NCBI GenBank assembly: GCA_002689455.1
Contig: NZGE01000010.1
Location: 1 to 41,204, forward strand
Direction of reading: 5' to 3'
Source of the DNA: Magnetococcales bacterium
GTDB lineage: Bacteria; Pseudomonadota; Alphaproteobacteria; UBA2136
Length of the DNA: 41,204 nt
Part shown: piece after piece, positions 25,887 through 35,577 of the stretch
Numbering within the stretch: position 1 is the first letter of the stretch
Layout: each line of letters begins with the position of its first letter
Notes under the pieces: generated by a model
What the model was told of the DNA's origin: nothing
Databases searched by the model: none
The model's input: the letters and a program-made list of their open reading frames with translations, nothing else
Program-made: the position numbers and the translations under genes

Positions 25887-26717
25887 TTACATTGTAAGCT
25901 CTTTAAGCTGGGCCATTGTCATTGGCTCTAAGCCTTCTTCACTACGTTGTTTGTTTACCCATTTCACGTAATCTTCTTGGCTTACAGCGTGAATTGCAAA
26001 GTACATGAATCCATGTGCTGCGCCACAAAGTTCTGCGCATTGGCCAATGTATGTACCTTCTTTTGGGATGTTAAACCATTGGTAGTTAATACGGCCAGGC
26101 ATTGCGTCAATCTTCACAATTAGTTCAGGCACGTAAAAAGCGTGGATAACATCACGAGATGTTACGTGAACACGTACGTTTGTGTTTACTGGTACAACAA
26201 GTTCTTTTACAGAAAATGAGTCGTTAAACTGTGTAAGGTCTTTTAACCAAGGCTTTGTTTTCTTTGCAACTTCAAGGTCAAGTTCAGGTGCTGAAATTTC
26301 CAGATCTGGGTAGTCAAAGTCCCAACCGAATTGGTAAGCAATTACCTCAACATCTAAACCTGCTTCTGGCATAGAGCGGATAAAACGCATGCCATCGAAT
26401 GATTTCCAAGCAATAATTGCACAAATAATAGCAGGAACAGTTAGCCAAAAAATTTCAAGCGGTGTGTTGTGTGTAAACTTTGCCGCTTTTGGGTTCTTCT
26501 TGCGACGGAATTTGAAAATAGCGTAAACAATAACAGCTTGAACACCAATAAAGATAATCGCCGTAATCCAGAACATAAAGTTGTAAATGTCATTTACTTT
26601 ATCAGCAATAGGGCCTGTTGGGTTGTTAAAGCCACCAGGGTGAACTGTACCTGCAAAGGCTGCTGCTGTTGTTAATGTTAGGACGACGAGAGCTAGCGCT
26701 GTTAATTTCTTAAGCAT
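25887..26717 (-). CDS. coxB: Cytochrome c oxidase subunit II
   Basis: Signal peptide, two TM, CuA site ...SRDVIHAFYVPELIVKIDAMPGRINYQWFNIPKEGTYIGQCAELCGAAHGFM. Confidence 0.95.
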   Translation of the reverse strand: MLKKLTALALVVLTLTTAAAFAGTVHPGGFNNPTGPIADKVNDIYNFMFWITAIIFIGVQAVIVYAIFKFRRKKNPKAAKFTHNTPLEIFWLTVPAIICAIIAWKSFDGMRFIRSMPEAGLDVEVIAYQFGWDFDYPDLEISAPELDLEVAKKTKPWLKDLTQFNDSFSVKELVVPVNTNVRVHVTSRDVIHAFYVPELIVKIDAMPGRINYQWFNIPKEGTYIGQCAELCGAAHGFMYFAIHAVSQEDYVKWVNKQRSEEGLEPMTMAQLKELTM

Positions 26718-26804
26718 TCTTGCGATTCCTTAAAGGTTTATTTGTTTTTCGTTTTTAAAAGCGAAATCATTCTATATTGAAAGCGCTTTATTGTCACTTC
26801 TTTA

Positions 26805-27509
26805 TTAGCTTTGTTCATAATATTCAAAAAAACGTGATAGTCCAGCACAAACCGCTGTATCTGCACGCAATATAAAGTTACCAAGTCCAACAGGCGTGAC
26901 ATTGATGCATGATTTTAGCCAATTGCGTTCGCTGGAGCTAAAGCCACCTTCAGGGCCAACCAGTAAGGCGTCGCCACTTTTCGAATGGTTTTCAGCGTTC
27001 CATTTTCCGCCCACATGTTCAGCGCACCAAAATACTTTTCCGCCAAATTCGGGGATAATGTTTTGTAGGTGAGACGCTTTGTGGAGCTTTGGTATTGTAA
27101 GGCGTTCGCATTGTTCCGCTGCTTCAACAAGCAAGGACGTGACACGTTCTTCATTTACTTTGTCTGAAACAGTGTAATCGCTCATAATAGGGATAATATC
27201 TGTAACACCAAATTCAGTTGCTTGGCGGTAAATTCTATCCATGGCGTCTTTTTTCACTAGGCAAGCAAGAAGATAAACTTCTTGAGGTTTAGGTTGAGGC
27301 TTTAAAATGGAGTTGATGTGAATTTCTTTACAGCTGTCGTCCATAATTTCAGCTTCAAACAAGCCATCTTTCCCGTTGAAAAGGGCAAGTTTGTCACCTT
27401 TTTTTTGGCGTAGGACACGGCTAAGGCGACGGCTAACCTCTTTCGGCGGGTTTAAAGCACCACCTAAGGAAAGGGGCGTATCAATGTAAAGTTGTTTTAA
27501 TTTTGCCAT
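26805..27509 (-). CDS. rsmE: 16S rRNA (uracil1498-N3)-methyltransferase
   Basis: RLSRVLRQKKGDKLALFNGKDGLFEAEI..., LLVGPEGGFSSSERNWLK, LGNFILRADTAVCAGLS. Confidence 0.92.
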   Translation of the reverse strand: MAKLKQLYIDTPLSLGGALNPPKEVSRRLSRVLRQKKGDKLALFNGKDGLFEAEIMDDSCKEIHINSILKPQPKPQEVYLLACLVKKDAMDRIYRQATEFGVTDIIPIMSDYTVSDKVNEERVTSLLVEAAEQCERLTIPKLHKASHLQNIIPEFGGKVFWCAEHVGGKWNAENHSKSGDALLVGPEGGFSSSERNWLKSCINVTPVGLGNFILRADTAVCAGLSRFFEYYEQS

Positions 27510-27521
27510 TTTTTGTAAGTT

Positions 27522-28493
27522 TTATGCTGTTTTTTGTTTTACGTTAACGCTTGGCCAGTTTTTTAAGCGTGCGCCAAGTTGGCTGATGACTTCACCTGCA
27601 ATTGTGTGGCCTAGTTCTAGGCCGCCTTGAGCATCACCTTCAAGGTATTTGCAGAAGAAGCCAGCGGCAAAGGCGTCGCCTGCACCTGTGGCATCTAGCA
27701 TTTTTTTAGGTGTGGTTTCAACAAATGTTTCAACGCCTTTTGAATATAAGCTTGCGCCTTTTTCGCTTTTTGTAACCAGTAGGTCAATGCTGTTTAGCTT
27801 TGCCTCAAGAGCTGTTCTTTTTTCCTCTGGAAGTTTTGCGATATATTCTTGTAACAGTTCAAACTCTTCTTCGTTTGCGATGAAAAGGTCAATTTTTGGA
27901 AGGATGGTTTCCATAATAAAGCTGTGTTGAGCGTGAATGATAAAGTCAGCGCTGATGGTGAAAGCTACTTTGCAATGGCACCGAGGTGCTAACTCAAGTG
28001 CTGTTGTAACCGCTGAAGTTTGGTCTAGCAGTGTGTAACCTTCTAATAAAAGCCAGTTACTTTTGTTTAGTGTTTCTTCTTGAACCATTTCAGGTGTAAT
28101 AAAGGCTGTAACACCACGCGAAACAAATGTGCGTTCACCATCTGGTGTGATGAGGACGAAAATTTCCATTGTACGTGAACCTGTTTGAGGTTCTGGCATT
28201 TCAACTTTTGCGGCTTCCATTTCTGCGTGGAAATGCTTCCCTGCGGGGTCTTGTCCAACATGGCCAATGAAGTAAACATGCTTGTGCATTTTACCAAGTG
28301 CCCAAGCTGTGTTAGCGCATGAACCACCTGCTTCCATGCCTACAAATGTGCATTCATCAGCAATTTTCATGAAGGTTTCAGCGTCCACAGGGTTAAAATC
28401 TGCCTTGTTGAGGTTGTACTTTGTCAGTATGTCTTCTTCAACGTGCGTTAAAATATCCACTGGTGAGTTACCCATAATTGTGATGTCGTACAT
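27522..28493 (-). CDS. PfkB-family carbohydrate/adenosine kinase
   Basis: GGSCANTAWALGKMHKHVYFIGHVGQDPAGKHFHAEM..., DATGAGDAFAAGFFCKYL (PfkB signature 2). Confidence 0.9.
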   Translation of the reverse strand: MYDITIMGNSPVDILTHVEEDILTKYNLNKADFNPVDAETFMKIADECTFVGMEAGGSCANTAWALGKMHKHVYFIGHVGQDPAGKHFHAEMEAAKVEMPEPQTGSRTMEIFVLITPDGERTFVSRGVTAFITPEMVQEETLNKSNWLLLEGYTLLDQTSAVTTALELAPRCHCKVAFTISADFIIHAQHSFIMETILPKIDLFIANEEEFELLQEYIAKLPEEKRTALEAKLNSIDLLVTKSEKGASLYSKGVETFVETTPKKMLDATGAGDAFAAGFFCKYLEGDAQGGLELGHTIAGEVISQLGARLKNWPSVNVKQKTA

Positions 28494-28983
28494 TTTCTAA
28501 GCCTTTTTGAATTTTTATTTCTATAATGTTTTAGCATGGAATAGAAAACATTTCTAATTTTTTACATAAAAACCATAGCGCACAACAAAGAACCCCAAAT
28601 AAGAGGTCAAAAAATAAGAAGATGTTCGCCGTGGTTAGGCGATTTTTTAATGCATAAAAGGTATGACCTTTTAAGGTCACAGGTGTTTCTTTTAAATGTT
28701 GAGGTGTTTCGTTTTTTTTTGCGTTAGATTGGTTTGTTATATTAAGAGTGGGAATTGTGCATATATAAAGATGTTTCGAATAGATGTTTCGGCACAATAA
28801 AAGAATGAAAATGCGCAAAAGCGCTTAAAAAAGCAGTGCTTTAAAGTTAAAGATTTATAAATGTGTATGTGTTTCTTTTAAATATAGGCTTATTTAAGCA
28901 CAGGGATATCTGAGTTGTATAGAGAGAGGCTTTTGAAAGGTCTGTGGGGGTGTGGCACAAAAATAACGAATGAGGGGCAGCTT

Positions 28984-29886
28984 TTAACTGTTAAAGATAA
29001 TATCTTTTGGCTGAGGCTTTACGGTTTCATGTTCGAAGTAAGGCACTTCAGGTTCAGCGTTTTGGAGTGCATTTTCTTGTTCACGCATGGCACGAATCAT
29101 ACGTGTTAAACCAATACTCCCTGTTGATCTTGGGAAAAATTCTAGGGAAAGAAATTCGCCAAGTTCTTTTTCTACACGTTTTTGTCCAAATGTTTCAAAA
29201 AGTGTTTTAGCAAAGTTGCCATCTTGCATTTGGTAAAAGCGTTCGCGCATGTTTTCTGGGTTTGTAGCACGTTCAGAAGCACCAATTGTTTCCATACCAA
29301 ATAAAATAACGTCGGATGATTTAACGTGACCTTCGTCACGTTTGGCATACCAAGAGCGGTTGATGCTGTTTGGCATGTCCGTCACCACTGTTACAGGGCT
29401 TACATTTTGGCCAATCAGTGTTTCAGTTGCTGCGTCAATTTGTTTAACACCTAGGTCAAGGGTTAAATTGTCATATGTGAATTCTTTGTATTTTGACATA
29501 TCAAAGTCAAGGTGTTCTAGCAGTTCACGTTGAAGATTTACCATGCTTTGAATGCCACCAGCCATTTCAAAGTCAAAAATTGGGAAAATGTTTTCGTGAC
29601 GACCAGGAACTGGGTTTTTGTGTTGTCTATAACTGGTTGAGCAACAGAAAACGCCTGGTAAATGTGGGTTTTTAAGCAGTTCAAACTCTAACCACATGTG
29701 TGTGGTTTGTGGCAGAAGATAGTTTTCGCCTTCATAGTTATAGGTGGTGATGGTTGAAACATCGTCGGCGATGGTTAGGAAGCTTTGGCGTGGGTTTGGG
29801 TGGAGTTCAATGAACCCACGGGATGTGAAGAATTCTCGTAGTCTAGATACAGTTTTGTGATACCAGTAAGAATTAACGTTTGCCAA
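28984..29886 (-). CDS. Stand-alone class II aminoacyl-tRNA synthetase catalytic core-like protein (AsnRS/AspRS-related paralog)
   Basis: Class II motif 2-like CSTSYRQHKNPVPGRHENIFPIFDFEMAG, motif 3-like STGSIGLTRMIRAM; about 300 aa with no room for an N-terminal OB anticodon-binding domain. Confidence 0.75.
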   Translation of the reverse strand: MANVNSYWYHKTVSRLREFFTSRGFIELHPNPRQSFLTIADDVSTITTYNYEGENYLLPQTTHMWLEFELLKNPHLPGVFCCSTSYRQHKNPVPGRHENIFPIFDFEMAGGIQSMVNLQRELLEHLDFDMSKYKEFTYDNLTLDLGVKQIDAATETLIGQNVSPVTVVTDMPNSINRSWYAKRDEGHVKSSDVILFGMETIGASERATNPENMRERFYQMQDGNFAKTLFETFGQKRVEKELGEFLSLEFFPRSTGSIGLTRMIRAMREQENALQNAEPEVPYFEHETVKPQPKDIIFNS

Positions 29887-30034
29887 AATGTCCTCAATCT
29901 TTGTTCATTTCGTACTGCAAAATAGGACAAATTGTTCTAAAAGAAAAGCTTTTTGTGTTGAATTTACAAGGTTTGTTATTTTTTTATCACAAATTTATTG
30001 GATATTCTTTTGTAAAAAGGTTAGTTTTTGCCAT

Positions 30035-31180
30035 ATGAAAACAGATTTTGAAAATTTAAATATACTACAGGTTACGGCTGCATTGCATGAAGGCGGTGTA
30101 GAACGTGGTACGGTTGAAATGTCCCGCTTTTTGGTGAACCAAGGTTGTGGCAGTTTTGTAGCAAGTTCTGGCGGTCAAATGGTGGAAGAACTAACCCGTG
30201 AAGGTGGCGTTCATTTTAATCTCCCATTGGTTTATCGAAACCCCTTTTCTATACTTTATAGTGCATTTAAACTTAAAGGTTATATTCAGCGTAATCATAT
30301 TAAGTTGGTTCATGCACGCTCGCGCGCACCTGCTTGGGCAGCGTACTTGGCTGCAAAGTGGACAGGGACACCTTTTATAACAACCTTCCACGGTGCACAT
30401 AAAATTCAAAATAAATTTAAGCATTTTTATAACAGTTCTATGGTGCGTGGGCTTCGTGTGGTGGCTATTAGCCAGTTTATAAAAGACCATGTTATTGAAA
30501 ATTACGGCATTGAAGCGGAAAAAATTGACATTGCTTGCCGTGGTGTGGATTTAAAAAAGTTTGATGTGAATCAATTCTCCCGTGAGGATGTGGAGGCTTT
30601 AAAAGAAAAATGGGGCTGTGAAGGTAAATTTGTGATAACCCTTCCAGGTCGTTTAACGCGTTGGAAAGGTCAATTGTCCTTTTTAAAAGCGCTTAAAGAA
30701 ATTGAAAGCGATGATTCATGGCATGCATTGCTTGTGGGTGGCGCCAGTAAAAAGAAAAATTACCTTGAAGAGGTAAAAGCTGAAATTGAACGGTTGGGTT
30801 TAATTTCTCGTGTCACATTAACAGGTGGACAAAAAGATATTGCACCTTTTTATGCTATGAGCGATGTGATTGTTTGCCCTTCATTGCAACCCGAAGCTTT
30901 TGGTAGGGTGCCAATTGAAGCAGGTGCTATGAAGAAACCCATTGTGGCTGCGGGGCATGGTGGCGCATTGGAGACAGTAAAAGACAATGAAACCGGTGTG
31001 TTGTTCCCTGTGGGCGACCATGTAACTATGGCGAAAATACTACTAAGGTTTATAAAAGGTGATATTAAAACAACCGAAATGGGTAAAAAAGGCTATGAAT
31101 GGGTTTTAAACTCATTTACCTTGGAACGTATGTGTGAGGCGGAGTGGTCGGCTTACCTTAAAGTTTTGGGGGAAAAATGA
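30035..31180 (+). CDS. Glycosyltransferase family 4
   Basis: ORF track 29888..31180; likely start ATG 30035 (MKTDFENLNILQVTAALHEGGVERGTVEM). C-terminal GT4 pattern VVCPSLQPEAFGRVPIEAGAMKKPIVAAGHGGALETV. Confidence 0.9.
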   Translation: MKTDFENLNILQVTAALHEGGVERGTVEMSRFLVNQGCGSFVASSGGQMVEELTREGGVHFNLPLVYRNPFSILYSAFKLKGYIQRNHIKLVHARSRAPAWAAYLAAKWTGTPFITTFHGAHKIQNKFKHFYNSSMVRGLRVVAISQFIKDHVIENYGIEAEKIDIACRGVDLKKFDVNQFSREDVEALKEKWGCEGKFVITLPGRLTRWKGQLSFLKALKEIESDDSWHALLVGGASKKKNYLEEVKAEIERLGLISRVTLTGGQKDIAPFYAMSDVIVCPSLQPEAFGRVPIEAGAMKKPIVAAGHGGALETVKDNETGVLFPVGDHVTMAKILLRFIKGDIKTTEMGKKGYEWVLNSFTLERMCEAEWSAYLKVLGEK

Positions 31181-31653
31181 AAAAAGTTGTTTTAGCATTA
31201 GATGTTCAGCCTGGTTTAAACACACCAGAGGTGATTGTTTCCAATGTGAATAAATTGGCATCTAAAATTCCAACCATTGCAACAGTGCTTGTTGCAGATC
31301 CTCAAGATGGTCGTGACCTTGAATGGTTAGACTGGAAGGCACCAGCTGAAGATTCTTCAAAGGTTCACACAAAGTATTCTTTTAAACACCATGGCTATGG
31401 TGTGCCACAAGTTGTGATTAAAACACTACAAAAAAACGGTGTTGAAGAAGTGCTTGTAACAGGTGCGCATACCGAAGCATTTTTACTGGCAGCTGGTTTC
31501 GACCTTTTTGATGCTGGGTTTAAAGCTTCCATGGTGGCGCCACTTTGTTTAAGTGGTCAATACCACCAACACACGGTAACAATGCGCATTTGGGAAAGTT
31601 CTATTGGCCCTGTTTACGAAACAGTAGCTGAAGCTGGTATTTCTGAAGGTTAA
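31177..31653 (+). CDS. Isochorismatase-like (cysteine hydrolase) superfamily protein lacking the canonical Cys
   Basis: LALDVQPGL (Asp), VHTKYSF (Lys), VTGAHTEAFLLAAGFDLFDAGFKASMV aligns with GxxTDxCVxATAxDAxxxGY; the Cys position is Phe. Confidence 0.65.
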   Translation: MKKVVLALDVQPGLNTPEVIVSNVNKLASKIPTIATVLVADPQDGRDLEWLDWKAPAEDSSKVHTKYSFKHHGYGVPQVVIKTLQKNGVEEVLVTGAHTEAFLLAAGFDLFDAGFKASMVAPLCLSGQYHQHTVTMRIWESSIGPVYETVAEAGISEG

Positions 31654-31671
31654 TGTGTTATATATCCTTCC

Positions 31672-32583
31672 ATGGAAAAAATTCTCGTTATTAAATTAGG
31701 TGCACTGGGAGACTTTGTTCAAGCAACAGGGGCTTTTGCATCCATTCGTAAGCAACATCCAAATGCTGAAATTTCATTGTTAACCACTAAGGGGATGATG
31801 CCTTTTGCGCATAACCACCCTGCGTTTAATAATATTTTGGTGGATGAAAGGCTGAAGCCTTATAATTTATCGTATCTGATGAAATTACGCAGTCAGCTTA
31901 AGGGTTATGATATGGTTTATGACCTGCAAACCAATGACCGTACGAATCATTTGTACTATTTCTTGGCAGGTTGCCCAACTTGGAGCGGGATAGCACCATT
32001 TTGTTCACATAAACAAACGCATCCAAACCGTAAACATATGCATACGCTAGACCGTTTGGCCGATCAAATTCAGGTGGCTGGGATTGAGGAAATGGATTCT
32101 CCAAGTTTACTTTATGCCGCAACTGAGTCAGAGTCTCTTATTGAAAAGCATGGCTTTGACGTTGAAAAACTTGTTCTTTTGGTGCCGGGTGGTTCAGCGC
32201 ATCGCCCTGAAAAACGTTGGTCGCATTATGCTGAGCTGTCAAATGCTTTAACTGAAAAAGGTTTTGAAGTTGCTTTAATTGGTGCAGGTGCTGAAGAACA
32301 ACTTTTAAGAGATGTTGAAAAAAATTGTTCCGCTGTGAATTTATGTAATCAAACAACTATTGGTCAGTTGATCGACCTTTCCTCTAAATGCGCATTTGCC
32401 ATTGGAAACGACACAGGTCCAATGCATATTGCCGCAGCAAGTGGTGCAAAAGGGGCTGTTTTATTTGGTTCAGCTAGTAACCCGAAACGTTGTGCACCAA
32501 GGGCTGAAGGTGTGTATGTTCTGCAAAAAGACAATATTGATGCAATAACAACACAAGAAATTATAGATACTTTAGGTCTTTAA
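31672..32583 (+). CDS. Glycosyltransferase family 9 (heptosyltransferase-like)
   Basis: ILVIKLGALGDFVQATGAFASIRKQHP, LVPGGSAHRPEKRWSHYAELS, AIGNDTGPMHIAAASGAKGAVLFG. Confidence 0.92.
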   Translation: MEKILVIKLGALGDFVQATGAFASIRKQHPNAEISLLTTKGMMPFAHNHPAFNNILVDERLKPYNLSYLMKLRSQLKGYDMVYDLQTNDRTNHLYYFLAGCPTWSGIAPFCSHKQTHPNRKHMHTLDRLADQIQVAGIEEMDSPSLLYAATESESLIEKHGFDVEKLVLLVPGGSAHRPEKRWSHYAELSNALTEKGFEVALIGAGAEEQLLRDVEKNCSAVNLCNQTTIGQLIDLSSKCAFAIGNDTGPMHIAAASGAKGAVLFGSASNPKRCAPRAEGVYVLQKDNIDAITTQEIIDTLGL

Positions 32584-32640
32584 GCTTTGTTTTTGCTTCC
32601 TGCTAGGTGTTTTTATAAGGTTTTGGGTATAATAAGCGTT

Positions 32641-32964
32641 ATGAAAAAAGTTTTAACAGGTTTTTTGTGTCTTATGTTCCTTGCAGGTTGTACGCCTGCT
32701 ATAAAGGAACAGTGGCGTAAAGAGTGGAAGGCTGTTACCACTTATGATTATGCTGAAACAATTAGTGTCGCAACGGGTTTTCGTGAAGCTTTTCCGAATA
32801 ATAAAGAAAAAATGATTCGTCAAGACCGTAACTTATGCTTACACGAAGATGCACATCAACGTCAAATAACAGCAAATGGTTTAGAAGATCAACGTGGTTA
32901 CAATCACTGCACACTTACCCCTGCGGGAATGCCAGAAACAGCGCGCCGTTGGGATGGTCGATAA
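32641..32964 (+). CDS. Small putative lipoprotein
   Basis: MKKVLTGFLCLMFLAGCTPAIKEQW (lipobox LAGC). The ORF-track start at 32587 is probably too early. Confidence 0.7.
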   Translation: MKKVLTGFLCLMFLAGCTPAIKEQWRKEWKAVTTYDYAETISVATGFREAFPNNKEKMIRQDRNLCLHEDAHQRQITANGLEDQRGYNHCTLTPAGMPETARRWDGR

Positions 32965-33053
32965 TTTATAGTTGTAAATCCACTTAGCTTTCTGTATACA
33001 CTTTATTTGAAGTTTAGGTTTCATCTACATATTTCTTTTATAAAGGTGATTTT

Positions 33054-33419
33054 ATGCAAAATTTGCAAAAAGCGTCGTTTTGTCTGTCTGTTTTTGTTGC
33101 TTGTGTCTTCGCTTTGAATATTTCTTTTCTAGGCTTATACGAGGTGGCTGTTTTAATAGGCGCTGTAAATGCAGTTTTATTAGGCATTAACTATGGGTTT
33201 ATGTCGGCTGGGGTTAATGAAGGTTTGGCTGTTTGGCAAATGTTGCTTGGCTTTTTCTTAGGTATGGCAACTTTTATATTAAGTGTAGTGCATATAGGTT
33301 CGTTTACAGTTCTAGCCGTTGAGCTTATGTATATGGCTGGGGTTGCTGTTTTGTTTTGTATTTCATTTTTAACCCTTTTTCTTCAATTCCCACGCAGAGT
33401 TACACGTTACCCTACTTAA
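33054..33419 (+). CDS. Small multi-TM membrane protein, unknown function
   Basis: 121 aa, about 4 hydrophobic segments; terminator immediately downstream. Confidence 0.6.
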   Translation: MQNLQKASFCLSVFVACVFALNISFLGLYEVAVLIGAVNAVLLGINYGFMSAGVNEGLAVWQMLLGFFLGMATFILSVVHIGSFTVLAVELMYMAGVAVLFCISFLTLFLQFPRRVTRYPT

Positions 33420-33427
33420 CGATATAA

Positions 33428-33452
33428 ATGAGGCTTCGGCCTCATTTTTTTG
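33428..33452 (+). terminator. Rho-independent terminator with UUCG loop
   Basis: ATGAGGC-TTCG-GCCTCATTTTTTT. Confidence 0.9.
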
Positions 33453-33543
33453 TGTTTGATAAGATAAAAACTTTGCAAAAATCCCTATAAAAGCTTAGAT
33501 TGTCAGGGTTATTAAAATAAATTTTAAAAAGGAAAGCAAAATT

Positions 33544-35502
33544 ATGCCAGTGATTACTCTGCCAGATGGTTCTAAAAAAGAATTTGATGGCGCTGTTACA
33601 GGGTTTGAAGTTGCAAAGTCTATTGGTGAGGGGCTTGCCAATGCAGCTTTAATGATGGAAGTTGACGGGAAAGAATTGGACCTCACGACGACGATCACGG
33701 CAGATGCAAACATTGTTTTCCACACATCAAAAACCGAAAAAGGTTTAGATACGCTGCGCCATTCCACAGCGCACATTTTAGCACAAGCTATTAAAGAACT
33801 TTACCCAACGGCACAAATTACCATTGGCCCTGTTATTGACAATGGTTTTTACTACGATGTGTCATTTAAAGAAAAAATTGCCGATAAAGACCTTGAGAAA
33901 ATTGAAGGACGTATGAAGGAAATTGTAAAACGTGACCTTCCAATTACCCGTGAAGTGTGGAATAGAGACGAGGCGGTTACTTTCTTTAAAAGCATTGGGG
34001 AAGACTATAAAGCGGAAATTATTGCAGACTTACCAGCAGATGAAACCATTTCGCTTTACCGTCAAGGGGAAGGCGATTCTGCCTTTTTAGACCTTTGCCG
34101 TGGTCCGCATATTCCAAGTACAGCTAAAGCTGGCCGTCACTTTAAACTGCAACATATGGCGGGTGCTTACTGGCGTGGTGACAGCAATAACGAAATGCTT
34201 ACCCGTATTTACGGTACAGCTTGGGGTTCTAAGGACGAGCTTAAAGGCTACCTGCGCATGTTGGAAGAAAGTGCAAAGCGTGACCACCGTAAAATTGGTC
34301 CTGCTATGGGCTTGTTCCACTTGCAAGATATTGCGATGGGTCAGGTTTTCTGGCACAAAAAAGGCTGGCAAATGTTTTTAACTTTGCAAGAATATATCCG
34401 TGAAAAATTGAAAAAGCATAACTATCAAGAAGTAAACACACCTAAAATTGTGGATCATTCTTTATATGTGAAAAGTGGTCACTGGGAAAAATTCTCGACG
34501 GGTGAAATTTTTGAAATTCACGATGGTGATAAGGTTATGGCTTTAAAACCAATGAACTGCCCTTGCCACATTCAAGTGTTTAACCAAGGTATTAAGTCAT
34601 ACCGTGACTTACCACTGCGTATGAGTGAGTTTGGAACTTGCATGCGTAATGAAGCACACGGTGCATTGCACGGCTTGATGCGTGTACGCTCCATGACACA
34701 AGATGATGCGCATGTTTTTTGCACGCACGCACAAATTACCGATGAAGTTTTATTGCTTTGCGAATTAATTAAAGAAGTTTACGCCGACTTTGGTTTTGAT
34801 AATGTCCGTGTGAAGTTCTCCGACCGCCCTGAAATGCGTGTGGGAAGCGATGAGGTTTGGGATAAAGCTGAAGAAGCTTTGAAGAAAGCATGTGAAGTTG
34901 CAGGCTTAGAATGGACACTTAACCCTGGTGAAGGTGCTTTTTATGGCCCTAAATTAGAGTTTGTGCTGAAAGATTGCATTGGCCGTGACTGGCAGTGCGG
35001 TACCATTCAGCTTGACTTTAACTTGCCAGACCGTTTAGATGCGACCTTTATTAATGAACAAGGTGAAAAAGAAGTTCCTGTGATGATTCACCGTGCTTTG
35101 TTGGGTTCGCTTGAGCGTTTCAGCGGTATTTTAATTGAAAACTTTGTAGGGCATTTCCCACTTTGGTTGGCACCACAACAAATGGTGGCTATGGGTATTA
35201 CTGAAAAGCAAAACCCTGCTGTTGAAAAACTTGTGGCACGCCTTGAAGCGGAAGGTTTCCGCATTGAAGGGGACTACCGAAATGAAAAAGTTTCTTACAA
35301 AATTCGTGAACACAGTGTATTACGTACCCCTGTACAGTTGGTGCTAGGTGATCGTGAAATTGAAAACGATACGGTCACAGTGCGCCGTTTGGGTTCACAA
35401 AAGCAGACAACCATGTCTGTAACAGACTTTATTGCGGCAATGCATGATGAAATCAACACAAAGGCTTTGCCTATTGTTGAAAATAATGAAGAAGCAGCAT
35501 AA
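33544..35502 (+). CDS. thrS: Threonyl-tRNA synthetase
   Basis: TGS domain start, RHSTAHILAQAIKELYPTAQITIGPVIDNGFYYD, ALKPMNCPCHIQVF, MHRALLGSLERFSG-type motif 3. Confidence 0.97.
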   Translation: MPVITLPDGSKKEFDGAVTGFEVAKSIGEGLANAALMMEVDGKELDLTTTITADANIVFHTSKTEKGLDTLRHSTAHILAQAIKELYPTAQITIGPVIDNGFYYDVSFKEKIADKDLEKIEGRMKEIVKRDLPITREVWNRDEAVTFFKSIGEDYKAEIIADLPADETISLYRQGEGDSAFLDLCRGPHIPSTAKAGRHFKLQHMAGAYWRGDSNNEMLTRIYGTAWGSKDELKGYLRMLEESAKRDHRKIGPAMGLFHLQDIAMGQVFWHKKGWQMFLTLQEYIREKLKKHNYQEVNTPKIVDHSLYVKSGHWEKFSTGEIFEIHDGDKVMALKPMNCPCHIQVFNQGIKSYRDLPLRMSEFGTCMRNEAHGALHGLMRVRSMTQDDAHVFCTHAQITDEVLLLCELIKEVYADFGFDNVRVKFSDRPEMRVGSDEVWDKAEEALKKACEVAGLEWTLNPGEGAFYGPKLEFVLKDCIGRDWQCGTIQLDFNLPDRLDATFINEQGEKEVPVMIHRALLGSLERFSGILIENFVGHFPLWLAPQQMVAMGITEKQNPAVEKLVARLEAEGFRIEGDYRNEKVSYKIREHSVLRTPVQLVLGDREIENDTVTVRRLGSQKQTTMSVTDFIAAMHDEINTKALPIVENNEEAA

Positions 35503-35577
35503 AAAGCACTTGATATATCTATTTAGAAGCATAAAAATAGATAAACGATTAGAAGACGAATAAAGAAAGGTAAAACA

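Noticed and set aside
28531-28818. 95-aa minus-strand ORF in the intergenic region upstream of the adenosine kinase gene
   Set aside because: No convincing SD, Cys/Phe/Leu-rich ends with AT-rich composition, and contains a palindrome; cannot support it as a real gene.
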